Positions 15,228 through 25,014 are shown, numbered from the stretch's first letter. The stretch: DNA of 64,000 bases from Candidatus Chloroheliaceae bacterium (GCA_013390945.1 JACAUC010000002.1:1-64000); one strand, 5' to 3'. Made by a program: numbers and translations. The notes: generated from the sequence alone by a model not told the origin.

Positions 15228-16202
15228 ATGAAAGTAGTAGTAATTGGTGGTACAGGCTTTCTCGGCTATCATGCGGTACTAGAACTATGTCGGCGAGGTC
15301 ATACCGTAACCGTAGTGGCCCGTCATACTCCCAAAGCCGGAATCTTACCGGAGAGCGTACAATTTAAGCAAGCAGATATAGAAGACTCTTCTGAGGCCGA
15401 AATTCGCGTTTTGCTAGAGGGTTGTGATGGGGTGGTATTTTGTAGTGGGGTTGACGATAGAGCGGTTCCTCTGGCTCCGGCTTACCAATATTTCTATGAT
15501 GGAAATGTTCGTACTACCGACCTAATTTTCCGCTTAGCGAATGAGGTTGGGGTTAAGCGGGGTGTGTTATGTGGCTCCTATTTTACCTATTTTGATCGGC
15601 TTTGGTCGGAAAAAAAGCTGGCCGAGAGCCACCCTTATATTAAATCTAGAAGGGAGCAGGCCAAAGTAGCACTTGCTGCTGGTAAAAATATGGTGGTTTC
15701 AGTGCTGGAACTTCCCTACATTTTCGGACATACGCCCGGTAAAGTGCCACTTTGGAGACCCTTGATAAAATACGCAGTCTCTTCCTTGCCCCTATTTTAC
15801 ACCAGTGGCGGTACTACGATGATCGGGGTTGAACATACCGCTGAAGCCATTGTAGGCGCATTAGAGAATGTAGAAAGCAGTAACTCTTTTCCAGTTGGTG
15901 ATGTCAATCTGACTTGGGAAGAGATGCTGGGACATTTTGCAAAAATAGCAGGGAAAAACAAGAGGGTCTTCACTCTTCCATACCAATTGCTTGTGTTGGT
16001 TACAGTTTTTGTTAAGTTCTACCACCATTTGAAAGGTAAAGAAGCGGGACTTGATCCGGTGAAATATATGCAATTCCAAACGATAAACACCTTTATCCCT
16101 GAAAAGGATCTAGCTGCATCTAGGGCGATCTTAAAATTTGACACAGGTGGTATCGTTAAATCATTTGAAGAAACGCTGATAGCGTGTGGTTTAGGATCAT
16201 AA
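15228..16202 (+). CDS. NAD-dependent epimerase/dehydratase (extended SDR)
   Basis: Starts with the dinucleotide-binding motif GGTGFLG at residues about 8-14 after a first strand MKVVVIG; a GGAGGGG ribosome-binding site precedes ATG 15228. HPYIKSRREQAK is in the position of the catalytic Tyr, but the residue four places on is Arg rather than Lys, so activity is not certain. The length of 324 aa fits the family. A C-terminal hydrophobic stretch (LLVLVTVFVKFYHHL) suggests membrane association. Probably cotranscribed with the preceding SDR gene. Confidence 0.8.
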   Translation: MKVVVIGGTGFLGYHAVLELCRRGHTVTVVARHTPKAGILPESVQFKQADIEDSSEAEIRVLLEGCDGVVFCSGVDDRAVPLAPAYQYFYDGNVRTTDLIFRLANEVGVKRGVLCGSYFTYFDRLWSEKKLAESHPYIKSRREQAKVALAAGKNMVVSVLELPYIFGHTPGKVPLWRPLIKYAVSSLPLFYTSGGTTMIGVEHTAEAIVGALENVESSNSFPVGDVNLTWEEMLGHFAKIAGKNKRVFTLPYQLLVLVTVFVKFYHHLKGKEAGLDPVKYMQFQTINTFIPEKDLAASRAILKFDTGGIVKSFEETLIACGLGS

Positions 16203-16269
16203 GCCTTAAATTTACTCTTAATCACTTTTGGTAGCACCACATTAAGTGGTGACGACCTTATCCTGCTTT

Positions 16270-16547
16270 TTAGATGGTTTCCCCCCGTCGCTTAGGCGAG
16301 GTAAGCGGAGTAGGTTTAACCTTGTAGTGTAACAATTCAGCCATACTCCAAGCGATTTGCTCTCCTAACGCCTGCTAGGTGGGATACAGGTTTACCATGT
16401 TCCGTACAAATTTCAGAGTAGGTTAGGTCACCTCTATTCGCCGGTAGTTTGGATGTCCACGACAGGAGTCGCGCTATTTCCTGTACCGACTACATACCTT
16501 TTTGCGGTATACATGCCTCTTCACCGCTTAATGTGATTCTACCGCAC
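16270..16547 (-). mobile_element. 5' fragment of a group II intron (probable)
   Basis: On the minus strand the segment begins GTGCGGTAGAATC, matching the GUGYG start of group II introns. It continues with structured domain-I-like sequence (GTCGTGGACATCC, GGTGACCTAACCTACTC, GGAACATGGTAAACC). No reverse-transcriptase ORF and no domain V/VI is present, so it is 3'-truncated near 16270. It interrupts the solute-binding-protein gene precisely after 88 nt. The call is by recalled pattern and needs a covariance-model search. The rest of 16203-16730 holds nothing else I can name. Confidence 0.5.
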
Positions 16548-16635
16548 TCATACCCATCAGTTTTAATACTCGACGGCGAGTCAGCTTGGGCTGGCTTGTG
16601 TCACGCTCTTCCCCCAATTTGTTAATGTCTTCCAT
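16548..16635 (-). pseudogene. Truncated Tat-signal start of an ABC sugar-binding protein
   Basis: ATG 16635 follows GGAGGAG by about 11 nt and opens a 29-codon stub ending TRRRVLKLMGM, a twin-arginine export signal. The reading frame then runs into the intron-like sequence and stops (SAVESH). The place next to a sugar ABC permease gene, where a binding-protein gene is expected and otherwise missing, suggests this is what remains of it. The mature domain is absent from the window. Confidence 0.5.
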
Positions 16636-16730
16636 AAAATCAAAATCTCCTCCGTTATTCAGTAGTTATCTCTTTGTAGATTAGATCGGGGATATTTATC
16701 CCTTGGTTCCGATTTTTTAAAATCTGCTGG

Positions 16731-17666
16731 TCAAATTTTCTTTTCGCTTGGTTGTCCTACTCTCAGGTAGAGCAGCGCAATAATTGCGATATAGCAGAAG
16801 GTAATAATAGCTAGGGCTGAGCCAAACCCGAAATTCTGCTGGTTAATCAGCTTGTTATAGGTGTACAAGTTGAGCGATTCGGTTTTGAACTGCCCATTGG
16901 TTAGGACAATTACCAGATCAAAGACTCGTAAAGCATCAATGGTGCGGAAGATCAGGGCGACCACCATCGTTCCCCGCAAGCCCGGCAGGGTAATATGCCA
17001 AAAACCTTGGAGGGGATTGGCTCCATCCACTTTTGCCGCTTCATACAAATCGGCTGGAATGGTTTGCAACCCGGCCAGCAGGATCAGTACCATAAAAGGG
17101 GTGGACTTCCAGACATCCGCGCCAATTACCGCCCAGAAAGTTAGATCTTGGTTGGCTGTCCAGAGTTGGTTTTTTTCAATCAGACCGACATTCTTGAGCA
17201 GCGAATTGAGAATACCGTACTCGCTGTTGTAGATCAGACCCCACATGCGGGCTACTACTACCGTAGTGAGTGCCCAAGGAATCAGGATTAGGGCGCGGAC
17301 GAGGGTACGACCCACAAACTCTCGGTTTAGGAGTAGCGCAATGCCAATTCCAAAAACCAGTTCCAAACCAACCGAAATCACCGCAAAGAGCGTAGTAAAA
17401 CGTAGTGCCTCCCAAATTCGGCTATCCGAGAAAATTTCGCTATAGTTGCTAAGGCCAATAAACTCCTTAGCCCGGTTGCCAAAGCGAAGGTCATATTCAT
17501 GGAGGCTCAACCAAAAGGTTTGGGCGATGGGATAGAAGACGATGCCCACCAATATTAGGATGGCAGGTAACACCATCATATAGGCCATAAACTTGCGGCT
17601 ATGCCACCAAGCCCAACCGAGGCGGGGAACTTGGTGTAGCTCTATTTCTATCTCTTCGCTGGTCAT
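16731..17666 (-). CDS. ABC transporter permease, MalF/UgpA type
   Basis: Carbohydrate-importer inner-membrane subunit of 311 aa with six predicted membrane segments. The EAA loop EAAKVDGANPLQGFWHITLP, near residue 205, contacts the ATPase. The N-terminus reads AYMMVLPAILILVGIVFYPI. It is one of two permeases here (the MalG-type partner is at 18666-19589), but no ATP-binding protein is in the window and the binding protein is a stub. The substrate is unknown; associated sugar isomerase and oxidoreductase remnants suggest a polyol or sugar. Confidence 0.9.
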   Translation of the reverse strand: MTSEEIEIELHQVPRLGWAWWHSRKFMAYMMVLPAILILVGIVFYPIAQTFWLSLHEYDLRFGNRAKEFIGLSNYSEIFSDSRIWEALRFTTLFAVISVGLELVFGIGIALLLNREFVGRTLVRALILIPWALTTVVVARMWGLIYNSEYGILNSLLKNVGLIEKNQLWTANQDLTFWAVIGADVWKSTPFMVLILLAGLQTIPADLYEAAKVDGANPLQGFWHITLPGLRGTMVVALIFRTIDALRVFDLVIVLTNGQFKTESLNLYTYNKLINQQNFGFGSALAIITFCYIAIIALLYLRVGQPSEKKI

Positions 17667-17691
17667 TACTCTAATCCCACTTTGCTAACCG

Positions 17692-18069
17692 CTAAACAAT
17701 AAATTGGCTCAAATAACGCTGGCTGAAGACCAAACCCCGTTGCACCTTCTCTAGGGAGCCTTCCCAGACTGGATCTTCATGCTCAATGCTGAGTACACCA
17801 TCGTAGCCTAATTCAAAGAGCGTGGAGGTAAAACGGCCCCAATCAATTGCACCCAGACCTGGTAGACGGTAGCGCCACCAACCCTCGCCGAGAATACCCA
17901 CCTGATTCAAACGATCTGGAAGAATTTCAACATCTTTGGCTTGGGTATGAAAGACTTTGGCGTGAAATTGTTTAAGGGCGGCGATATAGTCAATACCGAG
18001 CCAATGGAGGTGCGACGGGTCAAAATTTAAGCCTAGACTCTCTGAAGGCAGAAGATTAAAAACTATCTC
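17692..18069 (-). pseudogene. C-terminal remnant of a sugar-phosphate isomerase/epimerase
   Basis: The open frame upstream of the apparent TTG start continues to about 18069 and reads LLPSESLGLNFDPSHLHWLG, then AKDVEILPDRLNQVGILGEG and a final SIEHEDP segment. These are C-terminal-half motifs of xylose-isomerase-like TIM-barrel isomerases (IolE/IolI group). The N-terminal half is missing. It joins directly, out of frame, to the truncated oxidoreductase, implying a deletion with a junction near 18060-18070. Confidence 0.75.
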
Positions 18070-18595
18070 CCAGACCTCCGGTTACGTGGCGGTCGTGCAT
18101 CAAGATTTTGGGCCGCACTTCCATAAAATTTTCGGAAATTGCCAATATCGGTCGTCCAATTGCACCCCGTTTGATCCACTCCTTCAATTTAGCGATGGCT
18201 ACCGTGTAGCGCAGCATAAAGCCCACCGTCAAAAGTACTCCTTGCCATTGCGCCGCCTCAATCATCCGGTCGGCCTCTTCCAAAGATAGTGCAATCGGCT
18301 TTTCGCATAGGACATGTGATCCATGCTCAATGGCGTAGATTGAAACTGGGGCGTGGAAGGACGTAGGAAGGCAGACCGAAATTACATCGGGCCGGGTCTC
18401 CCGGATCGCTTGCCGATAGTCGGCGTAAAGTCCAACCGTCGTTTCTAGCAGAGGTTTGATTGCGGCTAATCGCTCCGGTACTTCTTCTACTACTGCCACA
18501 ACTTCGGCTCCTTTTACCTGAAGCCAACTCTTCAAATGGCGCACTCCCATGTCTCCCGCGCCTATAACACCTATTCTGAGTGGTCTGTTGCTCAT
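18056..18595 (-). pseudogene. N-terminal remnant of a Gfo/Idh/MocA oxidoreductase
   Basis: The intact Rossmann start (RIGVIGAGDMGVRHL) and the CEKPIAL motif (near residue 100) identify the family, in which NAD(P)-dependent oxidation of sugars or polyols is usual. The protein stops at 179 aa instead of about 340-380, immediately after HDRHVTGG, where family members continue into the C-terminal substrate domain. The sequence then becomes the isomerase 3' half in another frame. This is best explained by one deletion of roughly 1 kb or more removing both adjoining gene ends. Confidence 0.8.
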
Positions 18596-18665
18596 CCATC
18601 TTCCTTATCGAAATATCAATAATCAATAACGTATTCCATAGCTCTACCGAACTTTAAACTTTGAC

Positions 18666-19589
18666 CTACCCTTTAATCGCTCCACTGGTTAGACCACTGA
18701 CAATGCGACGCTGAAAGACCAGCACCAACAAGATTAAAGGTAGCGTAACAATCACGGCCCCTGCACTAATCTGGCCCCAAGGCTCGTTGAACTCGCCTTT
18801 ACCCTGAAAGCTGGCAATAGCTAACGGAGCGGTATAACTGGTATCCCGGCTCATAAAGGTGCGGGCAAAGATATAATCGTTCCAAGCATTAATAAAAATT
18901 AAAATAGCGGCGGTAGCAATACCCGGCGTAGCCAAGGGTAGCATTACCCGATAGAAAGCCTTGAAGGGCGTGGCCCCATCTACCTCGGCGGCTTCTTCCA
19001 ACTCGGCTGGAAGGTCGCGGAAGAACGCTGCTAATAGCCAAATCGTCAGAGGTAGATTAAAGGTGATGTAGGGTAAGAGTAAAGCAGGTAGCGTATTTAT
19101 CAACTGAAGGTCTTTGAAAAAGAGAAAGAGGGGAGCAATAATGGCAATACCCGGAAACATTGAAACTGCTAACACAATGCCCAGCAACACCTTACGTCCC
19201 GCAAACTGAATCCGGCCCAGCGAATACCCCGCAAAAATACCGATAAGTAAACAACCTGCCGTAGTAATCGAAGCTGCTAGAACGCTATTCCAAATATTGA
19301 TTCCAAAGGTGGTTCCTTGGAAAACTGTAGTATAGTTGTTAAAGGTGATTGGAATAGGCAACAGATCAGGATTGCGTTTGTAAAGATTCTCAGGAGTTTT
19401 GAGTGAGGTTATCAATAGCCAAACAAAAGGGCCAATAGCGACCAACACTATTAAAACCACCAAAGTATAAAAGCCGATGCGCCTAAGATAGAATAGGGCA
19501 GTTCGTGGCTTGCCGTTTATCGTGAGTGCCAATAAAAGCTCCTCTTTAAGTTTGTCAGGTTTCAATACAATAGTAATAATTAAAGGCAA
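18666..19589 (-). CDS. ABC transporter permease, MalG/UgpE type
   Basis: Second carbohydrate-importer permease, 307 aa, with about six membrane segments, an N-terminal FYTLVVLIVLVAIGPFVWLL helix and the EAA loop EEAAEVDGATPFKAFYRVML near residue 205. The start is uncertain: the first 20 residues are atypical, and translation may begin later. It is upstream of the oxidoreductase/isomerase remnants in the same direction, so the original operon was malG-like, oxidoreductase, isomerase, malF-like, binding protein. Confidence 0.88.
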   Translation of the reverse strand: MPLIITIVLKPDKLKEELLLALTINGKPRTALFYLRRIGFYTLVVLIVLVAIGPFVWLLITSLKTPENLYKRNPDLLPIPITFNNYTTVFQGTTFGINIWNSVLAASITTAGCLLIGIFAGYSLGRIQFAGRKVLLGIVLAVSMFPGIAIIAPLFLFFKDLQLINTLPALLLPYITFNLPLTIWLLAAFFRDLPAELEEAAEVDGATPFKAFYRVMLPLATPGIATAAILIFINAWNDYIFARTFMSRDTSYTAPLAIASFQGKGEFNEPWGQISAGAVIVTLPLILLVLVFQRRIVSGLTSGAIKG

Positions 19590-19661
19590 AAAGGTTCACC
19601 TGAAGCGATTTAACGCTATTTTAAGGTGAACCTCCGGTTGTCCGGTCAGCTCTAAGGAATA

Positions 19662-19770
19662 AGCTAATCATAACTAAGTTTATAGGCTTTGTCAAATCTG
19701 ATTTAAAATTCTAGAAGCGCAAGGACGTACAATTTCTTGATAAAGTTTGTAAACTTAGTTATGATTAGCT
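19662..19770. repeat. MITE-like element with long terminal inverted repeats
   Basis: A 109-bp segment bounded by perfect 21-bp inverted repeats: AGCTAATCATAACTAAGTTT plus A at 19662-19682, and its complement at 19750-19770. With four mismatches the inverted repeat extends to about 34 bp. There is no coding capacity, and it sits in the gap between two genes of the sugar operon. It could be a non-autonomous transposable element or a long hairpin attenuator. Confidence 0.6.
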
Positions 19771-19862
19771 AAGTTGTTGAAGTATGGCTTAGGGAAGCAA
19801 AACTAGATCAGCTACGTCATTAACTTTTTTCTGAATTTGGGATAAGTAGCCTATTTTGGCGA

Positions 19863-20861
19863 TTAGCCCAACCGAAAGGCAGCTTCCTTTAGCATAGCTA
19901 AATTCTCTTCAGATACGGTGATGGGTACGCCACAGCCGGGGGCTAAGAGGAAGCCGCGCCTACTTACCTGTGCTATCGCATCTTCTAATTCCGCACCTAG
20001 CTCCTCTGGTGAACCACGCAACAAGGTGGCTTCGTGGTCAATGCCACCTGCTAGGGCGCGGTTAGTAAGGGAGCGTAGTTCTTTAAGGGTAGGGCCACCA
20101 GCCTGTCGGTCGTACCAGTTTAAGGCGTGGAAGGGATAAGTCAACAACTGGTCAAACATCAATTCTTCACCGTGAGCGTGTAGCATTATAAAACTGGAGT
20201 GGTGGTAAAAGCGTTCCAATACTGGAAGGTCATAAGTCTGGCCGATTTGCCGATATTCTTGCTCGGAAAGTAGTTTGCGACTAGCCTCCTGAATGGCATA
20301 GAAGAGACCATCCGCACCATTTTCCAGACAAGCTAGACCAAAGTTAAGTAGCGTCTCGGTAATAACCTCTAGTCCAGCCTGCACCGCTGCCGGGTCTTCT
20401 CGCAGATGTTGGAAAAAAGCGGTTTGCCCGGAAAGATGAGTGGCAAGCATCGCCGGAGCAAAAAGGGTCGCCAAGATCGGCGCATCACCTTCTAGCCTTT
20501 CCGCCAACTTTCTCAAAACATAGAGTTGTTCACCCAAAACACCTTCGGTAGGTTTTAGGGGCTTTAATTTATACCAATCTTTAGAAGCGTGTATCGGGTA
20601 ATGCGTGATTTTCTGGGAACCGCTAACAGGGTTGTAATAGTCTGACTTGCTACCCCAATCCTCGACACCCCAACTACTCCGAAACATAACCTTAAGATAA
20701 TCCATTTCGTAGCGATGGTGCTGTGCCAAAGTTGCCTGAACCAACTTATCGGGATTATGGTCAAGCTCTGGGAAATGTCGCCAAAAGGCGAAAGGTATCC
20801 GATCAACTGACGCGCCACTGAGGGCCGCTTCCACTCGTCTCCACTTGTCATTTTTAGCCAT
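19863..20861 (-). CDS. Uroporphyrinogen decarboxylase (URO-D) family protein
   Basis: A 332-aa protein with the URO-D/methyltransferase TIM-barrel pattern (RIPFAFWRHFPE near residue 20, a glycine-rich FLLAPGCGVP near the end). The C-terminal GCGVP resembles the metal-binding region of cobalamin-dependent methyltransferases in this superfamily more than true HemE, and no heme genes are adjacent. It is at the upstream end of the sugar-transport operon, in the same direction, where such proteins of unknown substrate are often found. A methyltransferase or demethylation role is possible but not proven. Confidence 0.75.
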   Translation of the reverse strand: MAKNDKWRRVEAALSGASVDRIPFAFWRHFPELDHNPDKLVQATLAQHHRYEMDYLKVMFRSSWGVEDWGSKSDYYNPVSGSQKITHYPIHASKDWYKLKPLKPTEGVLGEQLYVLRKLAERLEGDAPILATLFAPAMLATHLSGQTAFFQHLREDPAAVQAGLEVITETLLNFGLACLENGADGLFYAIQEASRKLLSEQEYRQIGQTYDLPVLERFYHHSSFIMLHAHGEELMFDQLLTYPFHALNWYDRQAGGPTLKELRSLTNRALAGGIDHEATLLRGSPEELGAELEDAIAQVSRRGFLLAPGCGVPITVSEENLAMLKEAAFRLG

Positions 20862-21040
20862 AAATCCTCCTACACCTCGCCGGACTGAGCCGCCTCCTAC
20901 ACCTCGTCTGTTAAATAAAATTTCGCCCTAGCCTATTATAACTGGTCTATCCAACCTGCAAATCAGATTTAGCGTGAGAGATGGGTATTAACTTGAGTAA
21001 CTTGAAGTTAACCAGTATAATATCACCAATTAAATATAAA

Positions 21041-21058
21041 GCGGCCCTTGCGGGCCGC
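21041..21058 (-). terminator. Hairpin terminator downstream of ftsZ
   Basis: GCGGCCC-TTGC-GGGCCGC forms a perfect 7-bp stem. On the minus strand it is followed by TTTATATTTAATT, a moderate T-rich tail, so it would end the dcw transcript. The remaining gap 20862-21299 shows no gene. Confidence 0.55.
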
Positions 21059-21299
21059 TGGTTGGTTTGCGTTAAAAGAGAGTTTGACTTGCTTGTTCAG
21101 GTTGCCACCAGTTAAGCAGTCAATAGGTTTATTCTATAACGATGCAGATTGTGCGGCATCGGAAAAGCGCAACACAAAGAGAAGGCGGTATCGGTTTGTT
21201 ACCGCTTTCTAAAACTTGAGCTTTTAGAATTGGGGCTTTAGCCCAGACCTTTTAGGTCTCGGTAGCTAAAACCCACCATTCAAAAAATTAAAGTTCGCC

Positions 21300-22478
21300 T
21301 TATTGCCCTCGCGACCGATAGCGTAGGAAGGGTGGAATATCTAAGTCATCATTAACGGCGACTGCCGGACGATAAGGCACCGGCGGTGGCGCGTATTGTT
21401 CGGGCGGTTGCTGGCGTTGCTGCGACTGGCTGACAGGCTTGTGCAGCGGCTTACGCACGGAATCAAAGCCCGTCGCAATTACCGTTAACTTTATATCGCC
21501 GCTCATGCGGGGATCAATCACCGCCCCAAAGATAATGTTGGCTTCGGGGTCTGCGGCTTGCTGAATAATTTCAGCCGCTTCGTAGATTTCCAAAATACCG
21601 AGGTCTTCGCCGCCAGTAATATTGAAGAGTACGCCTCTAGCACCCTCGATAGAAAGTTCGAGGAGGGGACTTTCCACCGCTTGCTTGGCTGCATCTACAC
21701 AACGGTTATCGCCCGTACCGCGCCCAACCGCCATCAAAGCACTACCTGCATCGCTCATAATGCTCTTTACGTCGGCAAAGTCGAGGTTAATCAAACCGGG
21801 AACCGTAATCAAGTCGGAGATACCTTGAATACCTTGTCGCAGCACTTCGTCGGCAATCCTGAAGGCATCTACCATCGAGGTCTTGCGGTCGGCTACCTGC
21901 AAAAGTCGGTCATTGGGGATTGTAATTAGGGTATCTACATGTTCTTTAAAGCGACCAATACCCTCGTCGGCAGCAGCTTTGCGACGGTTGCCTTCAAAGC
22001 TGAAGGGTCGCGTCACCACCCCAACGGTCAAAGCACCGATTTCTTTTGAAATTTGAGCAATAATTGGGGCTGCCCCAGTTCCAGTACCACCACCCATACC
22101 GCAGGTGATAAAGATCATATCGGCTCCCCGCAGTGCCTCGTAAAGTTCCTCGCTGCTTTCTTCGGCAGCTTTGGCCCCTATTACCGGGTTGCCCCCGGCT
22201 CCCAGCCCCTTGGTTACTTTATCGCCAATGCGAATACGATTGGGAGCCTGTGAATAGAGTAGGGCTTGGGCATCGGTATTAACCACATAGAAATCTACGC
22301 CCCTCAATTCACTCTGGATCATACGATTGACGGCATTCGAACCACCGCCGCCAACACCTACTACTTTAATTTGAGCAAAATTTTCCAAATCAGCCGCCTG
22401 TCCCATCTCACCTTTAGGGGGGTTGAAATTATTTCCAGCCCCATGCGTCGGGCCATCTTTTCGTCCTATTGGTACCAT
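21300..22478 (-). CDS. ftsZ: Cell division GTPase FtsZ
   Basis: Tubulin-like GTPase that forms the Z-ring. The signature [10 protein letters not shown] is at residues about 129-138, and an N-terminal [16 protein letters not shown] nucleotide loop follows a 30-residue extension. The T7 loop NLDFADVK is intact. The C-terminus ends in the conserved peptide [15 protein letters not shown], which in FtsZ binds FtsA and other partners, after a short proline-rich linker. Length 392 aa. It is the last gene of the dcw cluster, 92 nt after ftsA. Confidence 0.98.
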   Translation of the reverse strand: MVPIGRKDGPTHGAGNNFNPPKGEMGQAADLENFAQIKVVGVGGGGSNAVNRMIQSELRGVDFYVVNTDAQALLYSQAPNRIRIGDKVTKGLGAGGNPVIGAKAAEESSEELYEALRGADMIFITCGMGGGTGTGAAPIIAQISKEIGALTVGVVTRPFSFEGNRRKAAADEGIGRFKEHVDTLITIPNDRLLQVADRKTSMVDAFRIADEVLRQGIQGISDLITVPGLINLDFADVKSIMSDAGSALMAVGRGTGDNRCVDAAKQAVESPLLELSIEGARGVLFNITGGEDLGILEIYEAAEIIQQAADPEANIIFGAVIDPRMSGDIKLTVIATGFDSVRKPLHKPVSQSQQRQQPPEQYAPPPVPYRPAVAVNDDLDIPPFLRYRSRGQ

Positions 22479-22570
22479 AATTGTAACTCTCCTTTAGTAA
22501 ACGCTTACCAATTTACTACAACGAATAGAACTTCTGGTTCTACTCGCTTTATCGCCTTACCCTGCCAAAG

Positions 22571-23908
22571 TTAGGGCAAAAAATTCCTAAACCAACCGCC
22601 AACCTTACGACCCAAAGTTAACCCGCCGCCGCCACGTCGCGACTCCAACAATAATTCGTCACCAAGGGTCTTTTTGAGACCCCACAAGACCAAGCCCACA
22701 CTGGCCGCATATGTAGGCGCACCTAGCGAGTCCGATAAACCACTCAGACCGCGCGGCACACCTACTCGCACCGGCATCCGCAGCACATGGGCCGCTGCAT
22801 CCGAAAGACCCGTCATACCCGCCGTACCGCCAGTGAAGACCAATCCGGCTGGAATCATACCATCGTAACCACTCTTCTTTATTTCGCCCTGCACCATTTC
22901 AAAGAGTTGCTTAGCCCGCGAATGAATAATCTCATTTACCATATTCCTAGAGACTTGTTGCGTGGGCTGACCTTCAAAACTCTCGACCATAATCATTTCG
23001 TCAGGCCGCTCGGTGGCCTCCGTTTGCTCAGGTTCGGTGCGGTTCAGCTTAGCACCAATCCCACCGGGCCGGTAGTAGTCGGCGTAATAGCCCTTGTTAG
23101 GGCCAACCAAGCTGGCATCGCCATACTTTAGCTTTAGCCGTTCCGCTACTTCTGGTGGAGTACGCAACACAATCGCAATATCGTTGGTAAAATGGCTCCC
23201 CCCGACAGGTAAAACCGCCGTATGCCAGATAGTACCATCCATATAAATGGCAATATCAGTCGTACCAGCACCAATATCTACCAAAGCTACCCCTAACCGC
23301 TTTTCGGCATCACTCAATACTGCTTCGCTGGCGGCGAGAGGCTCTAAGACTAATTCGTCTACTTCGATCCCGACTCGTTGCACCGCCTTGAAGAGATTGT
23401 TGAGCGAGCTAACCCCACCCGTTACAATATGAGTCTCTACTTCCAAACGATAACCACTCATCCCTACCGGATCACGTACCCCATCCTGCCCATCAATGAC
23501 AAAGGTGCGAGGAATAACGTGCAATACCTCGCGCTGAGAGGGAATAGCCACACTCCGAGCCGATTCAATCGCTCGACCTACATCCTCGTGGGTAATGTCA
23601 CGGTCTACCCGTGAAACCGCCACCACTCCCCGACTATTGATGGAACTGATATGTGCCCCGGCGACCCCGACAAAAGCCGAGCCGATTTTTAGATTGGCCT
23701 GCCGTTCGGCTTGCTCAATCGCACTAGCAATCGCGAGGGTAGTCTCTTCGATATTAACTACCACACCCCGACTCAAGCCCCGGCTGGCACTCTGCCCAAC
23801 TCCAATTATTTTGATATGGTTATCCCGGCCCACTTCGCCGATAATTACACATACCTTGGAGCTACCTACATCCAGCCCAACAATTAATTTTTCGTTTTTA
23901 GCGGCCAT
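22571..23908 (-). CDS. ftsA: Cell division protein FtsA
   Basis: Actin-like ATPase that tethers FtsZ to the membrane. It has the phosphate-1 motif GLDVGSSKVCVIIGE at residues about 10-24, GVALVDIGAGTTDIAIY (phosphate 2) and AGLVFTGGTA (adenosine). The C-terminus ends GGWFRNFLP, a short amphipathic membrane-targeting helix as expected. Unusual is an insertion of roughly 35-40 residues (PNKGYYADYYRPGGIGAKLN onward, acidic after) between LKLKYGDA and ESFEGQPTQQVSR, where relatives have a much shorter loop. It lies between ftsQ and ftsZ as usual. Confidence 0.97.
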   Translation of the reverse strand: MAAKNEKLIVGLDVGSSKVCVIIGEVGRDNHIKIIGVGQSASRGLSRGVVVNIEETTLAIASAIEQAERQANLKIGSAFVGVAGAHISSINSRGVVAVSRVDRDITHEDVGRAIESARSVAIPSQREVLHVIPRTFVIDGQDGVRDPVGMSGYRLEVETHIVTGGVSSLNNLFKAVQRVGIEVDELVLEPLAASEAVLSDAEKRLGVALVDIGAGTTDIAIYMDGTIWHTAVLPVGGSHFTNDIAIVLRTPPEVAERLKLKYGDASLVGPNKGYYADYYRPGGIGAKLNRTEPEQTEATERPDEMIMVESFEGQPTQQVSRNMVNEIIHSRAKQLFEMVQGEIKKSGYDGMIPAGLVFTGGTAGMTGLSDAAAHVLRMPVRVGVPRGLSGLSDSLGAPTYAASVGLVLWGLKKTLGDELLLESRRGGGGLTLGRKVGGWFRNFLP

Positions 23909-24051
23909 TCTTTAGCCCTCAGTTCTTAGTAGTCAACTACTAGTCAAATTTAGTAGCCACGTGTTATTGTCCCAAGAGTCAGCGTCTAATCGCCGCTAAC
24001 TACACCAGTTTTCCAATGCCACTACTGACACTGTTTCTCTCCACCAGATAC

Positions 24052-25014
24052 TTACTGTATGGCTGGTTTCGCCGTAAAGCGCAAATCGGCGAAAGTCCAT
24101 TTCAAATTTTGATCCTGCAAGAGTGACTTCAAAATACCCATCTTCTTGTCTAGTTCGGCATCCGTTCCCAGCAAAATCTTGCGGCTTCCCTGCTCCTTGA
24201 TACCGATTGCAATCAGGCCACTGGTCGGCGAATAGTCCAAAGAAGTAATTCCAATGCTATTCTCCTCCAATTTTTTCAGAATGAGTGGGGCACTCCGTAC
24301 CGCCACCGGGTCTACGCGATCTCCAACTTTTAACGGTTTATCATCCAGACTCTTAATAACCGCAAATTTAGTGGCATCCGCCGAAAGCTGGATCAGACTC
24401 TCCAGCACTACCCCTTCTTGGTCTACCAGATAGTTGACACTTCCCACCCGCCAATTCAACTTGCTATGGCGTTCGGTTACTTCGATTATCACCTCATTGG
24501 GTAGAGCCTTGCTCAAACTGACATCCAACACATAGGGCAATTTCCTAAGTTTATTCGCTGCTTCCTCCTCATCCAACAAAAATATATTTTGCTGATCGAG
24601 AGCGGTCACGGCGATGGCCTCTTTTACATTCAAGAAGCGTCCATCCATCACCTGAACGTTAGTAGCCCGAAAATTCGGGGCGGTCAATAGCCAATAGCCC
24701 AAGACTAACGTTGCCACCAAACCTAAAAAAGAGGGCAACCGTCCATTGCGAATATCGGCCATCAAGCCATGCCCAAAGCCGCGCGAAACAGTTGAACCAG
24801 AACCAGCCTTGCTCTTGGTAGGACTGGAGACTCTAGCCTTAACCGGACGAGAGCGGCTTTTTTTCCGGCCCTCCTCCGCTCCAACATTTAGCTTAGGATA
24901 GGTTGGGTGCGGTCTAAAGCTGACTTGCTCCCCGCTTTTACGTCGGGCGGCACTAGCCCGAGCCGCCCGTTTTATTTGGTTTGACCTATCTTCATCCATC
25001 TTTTTGCCTGCCAA
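24052..25014 (-). CDS. ftsQ: Cell division protein FtsQ/DivIB
   Basis: A bitopic divisome protein of 320 aa. It has a long basic cytoplasmic N-terminus (about 95 residues, rich in Arg/Lys/Ser), one membrane segment (LGLVATLVLGYWLLTA, near 97-112), then a POTRA domain (ATNVQVMDGRFLNVKEAIAV) and the FtsQ beta domain. The position between ddl and ftsA is the classic one. It would recruit FtsL/FtsB-type proteins to the septum. Confidence 0.93.
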   Translation of the reverse strand: MAGKKMDEDRSNQIKRAARASAARRKSGEQVSFRPHPTYPKLNVGAEEGRKKSRSRPVKARVSSPTKSKAGSGSTVSRGFGHGLMADIRNGRLPSFLGLVATLVLGYWLLTAPNFRATNVQVMDGRFLNVKEAIAVTALDQQNIFLLDEEEAANKLRKLPYVLDVSLSKALPNEVIIEVTERHSKLNWRVGSVNYLVDQEGVVLESLIQLSADATKFAVIKSLDDKPLKVGDRVDPVAVRSAPLILKKLEENSIGITSLDYSPTSGLIAIGIKEQGSRKILLGTDAELDKKMGILKSLLQDQNLKWTFADLRFTAKPAIQ

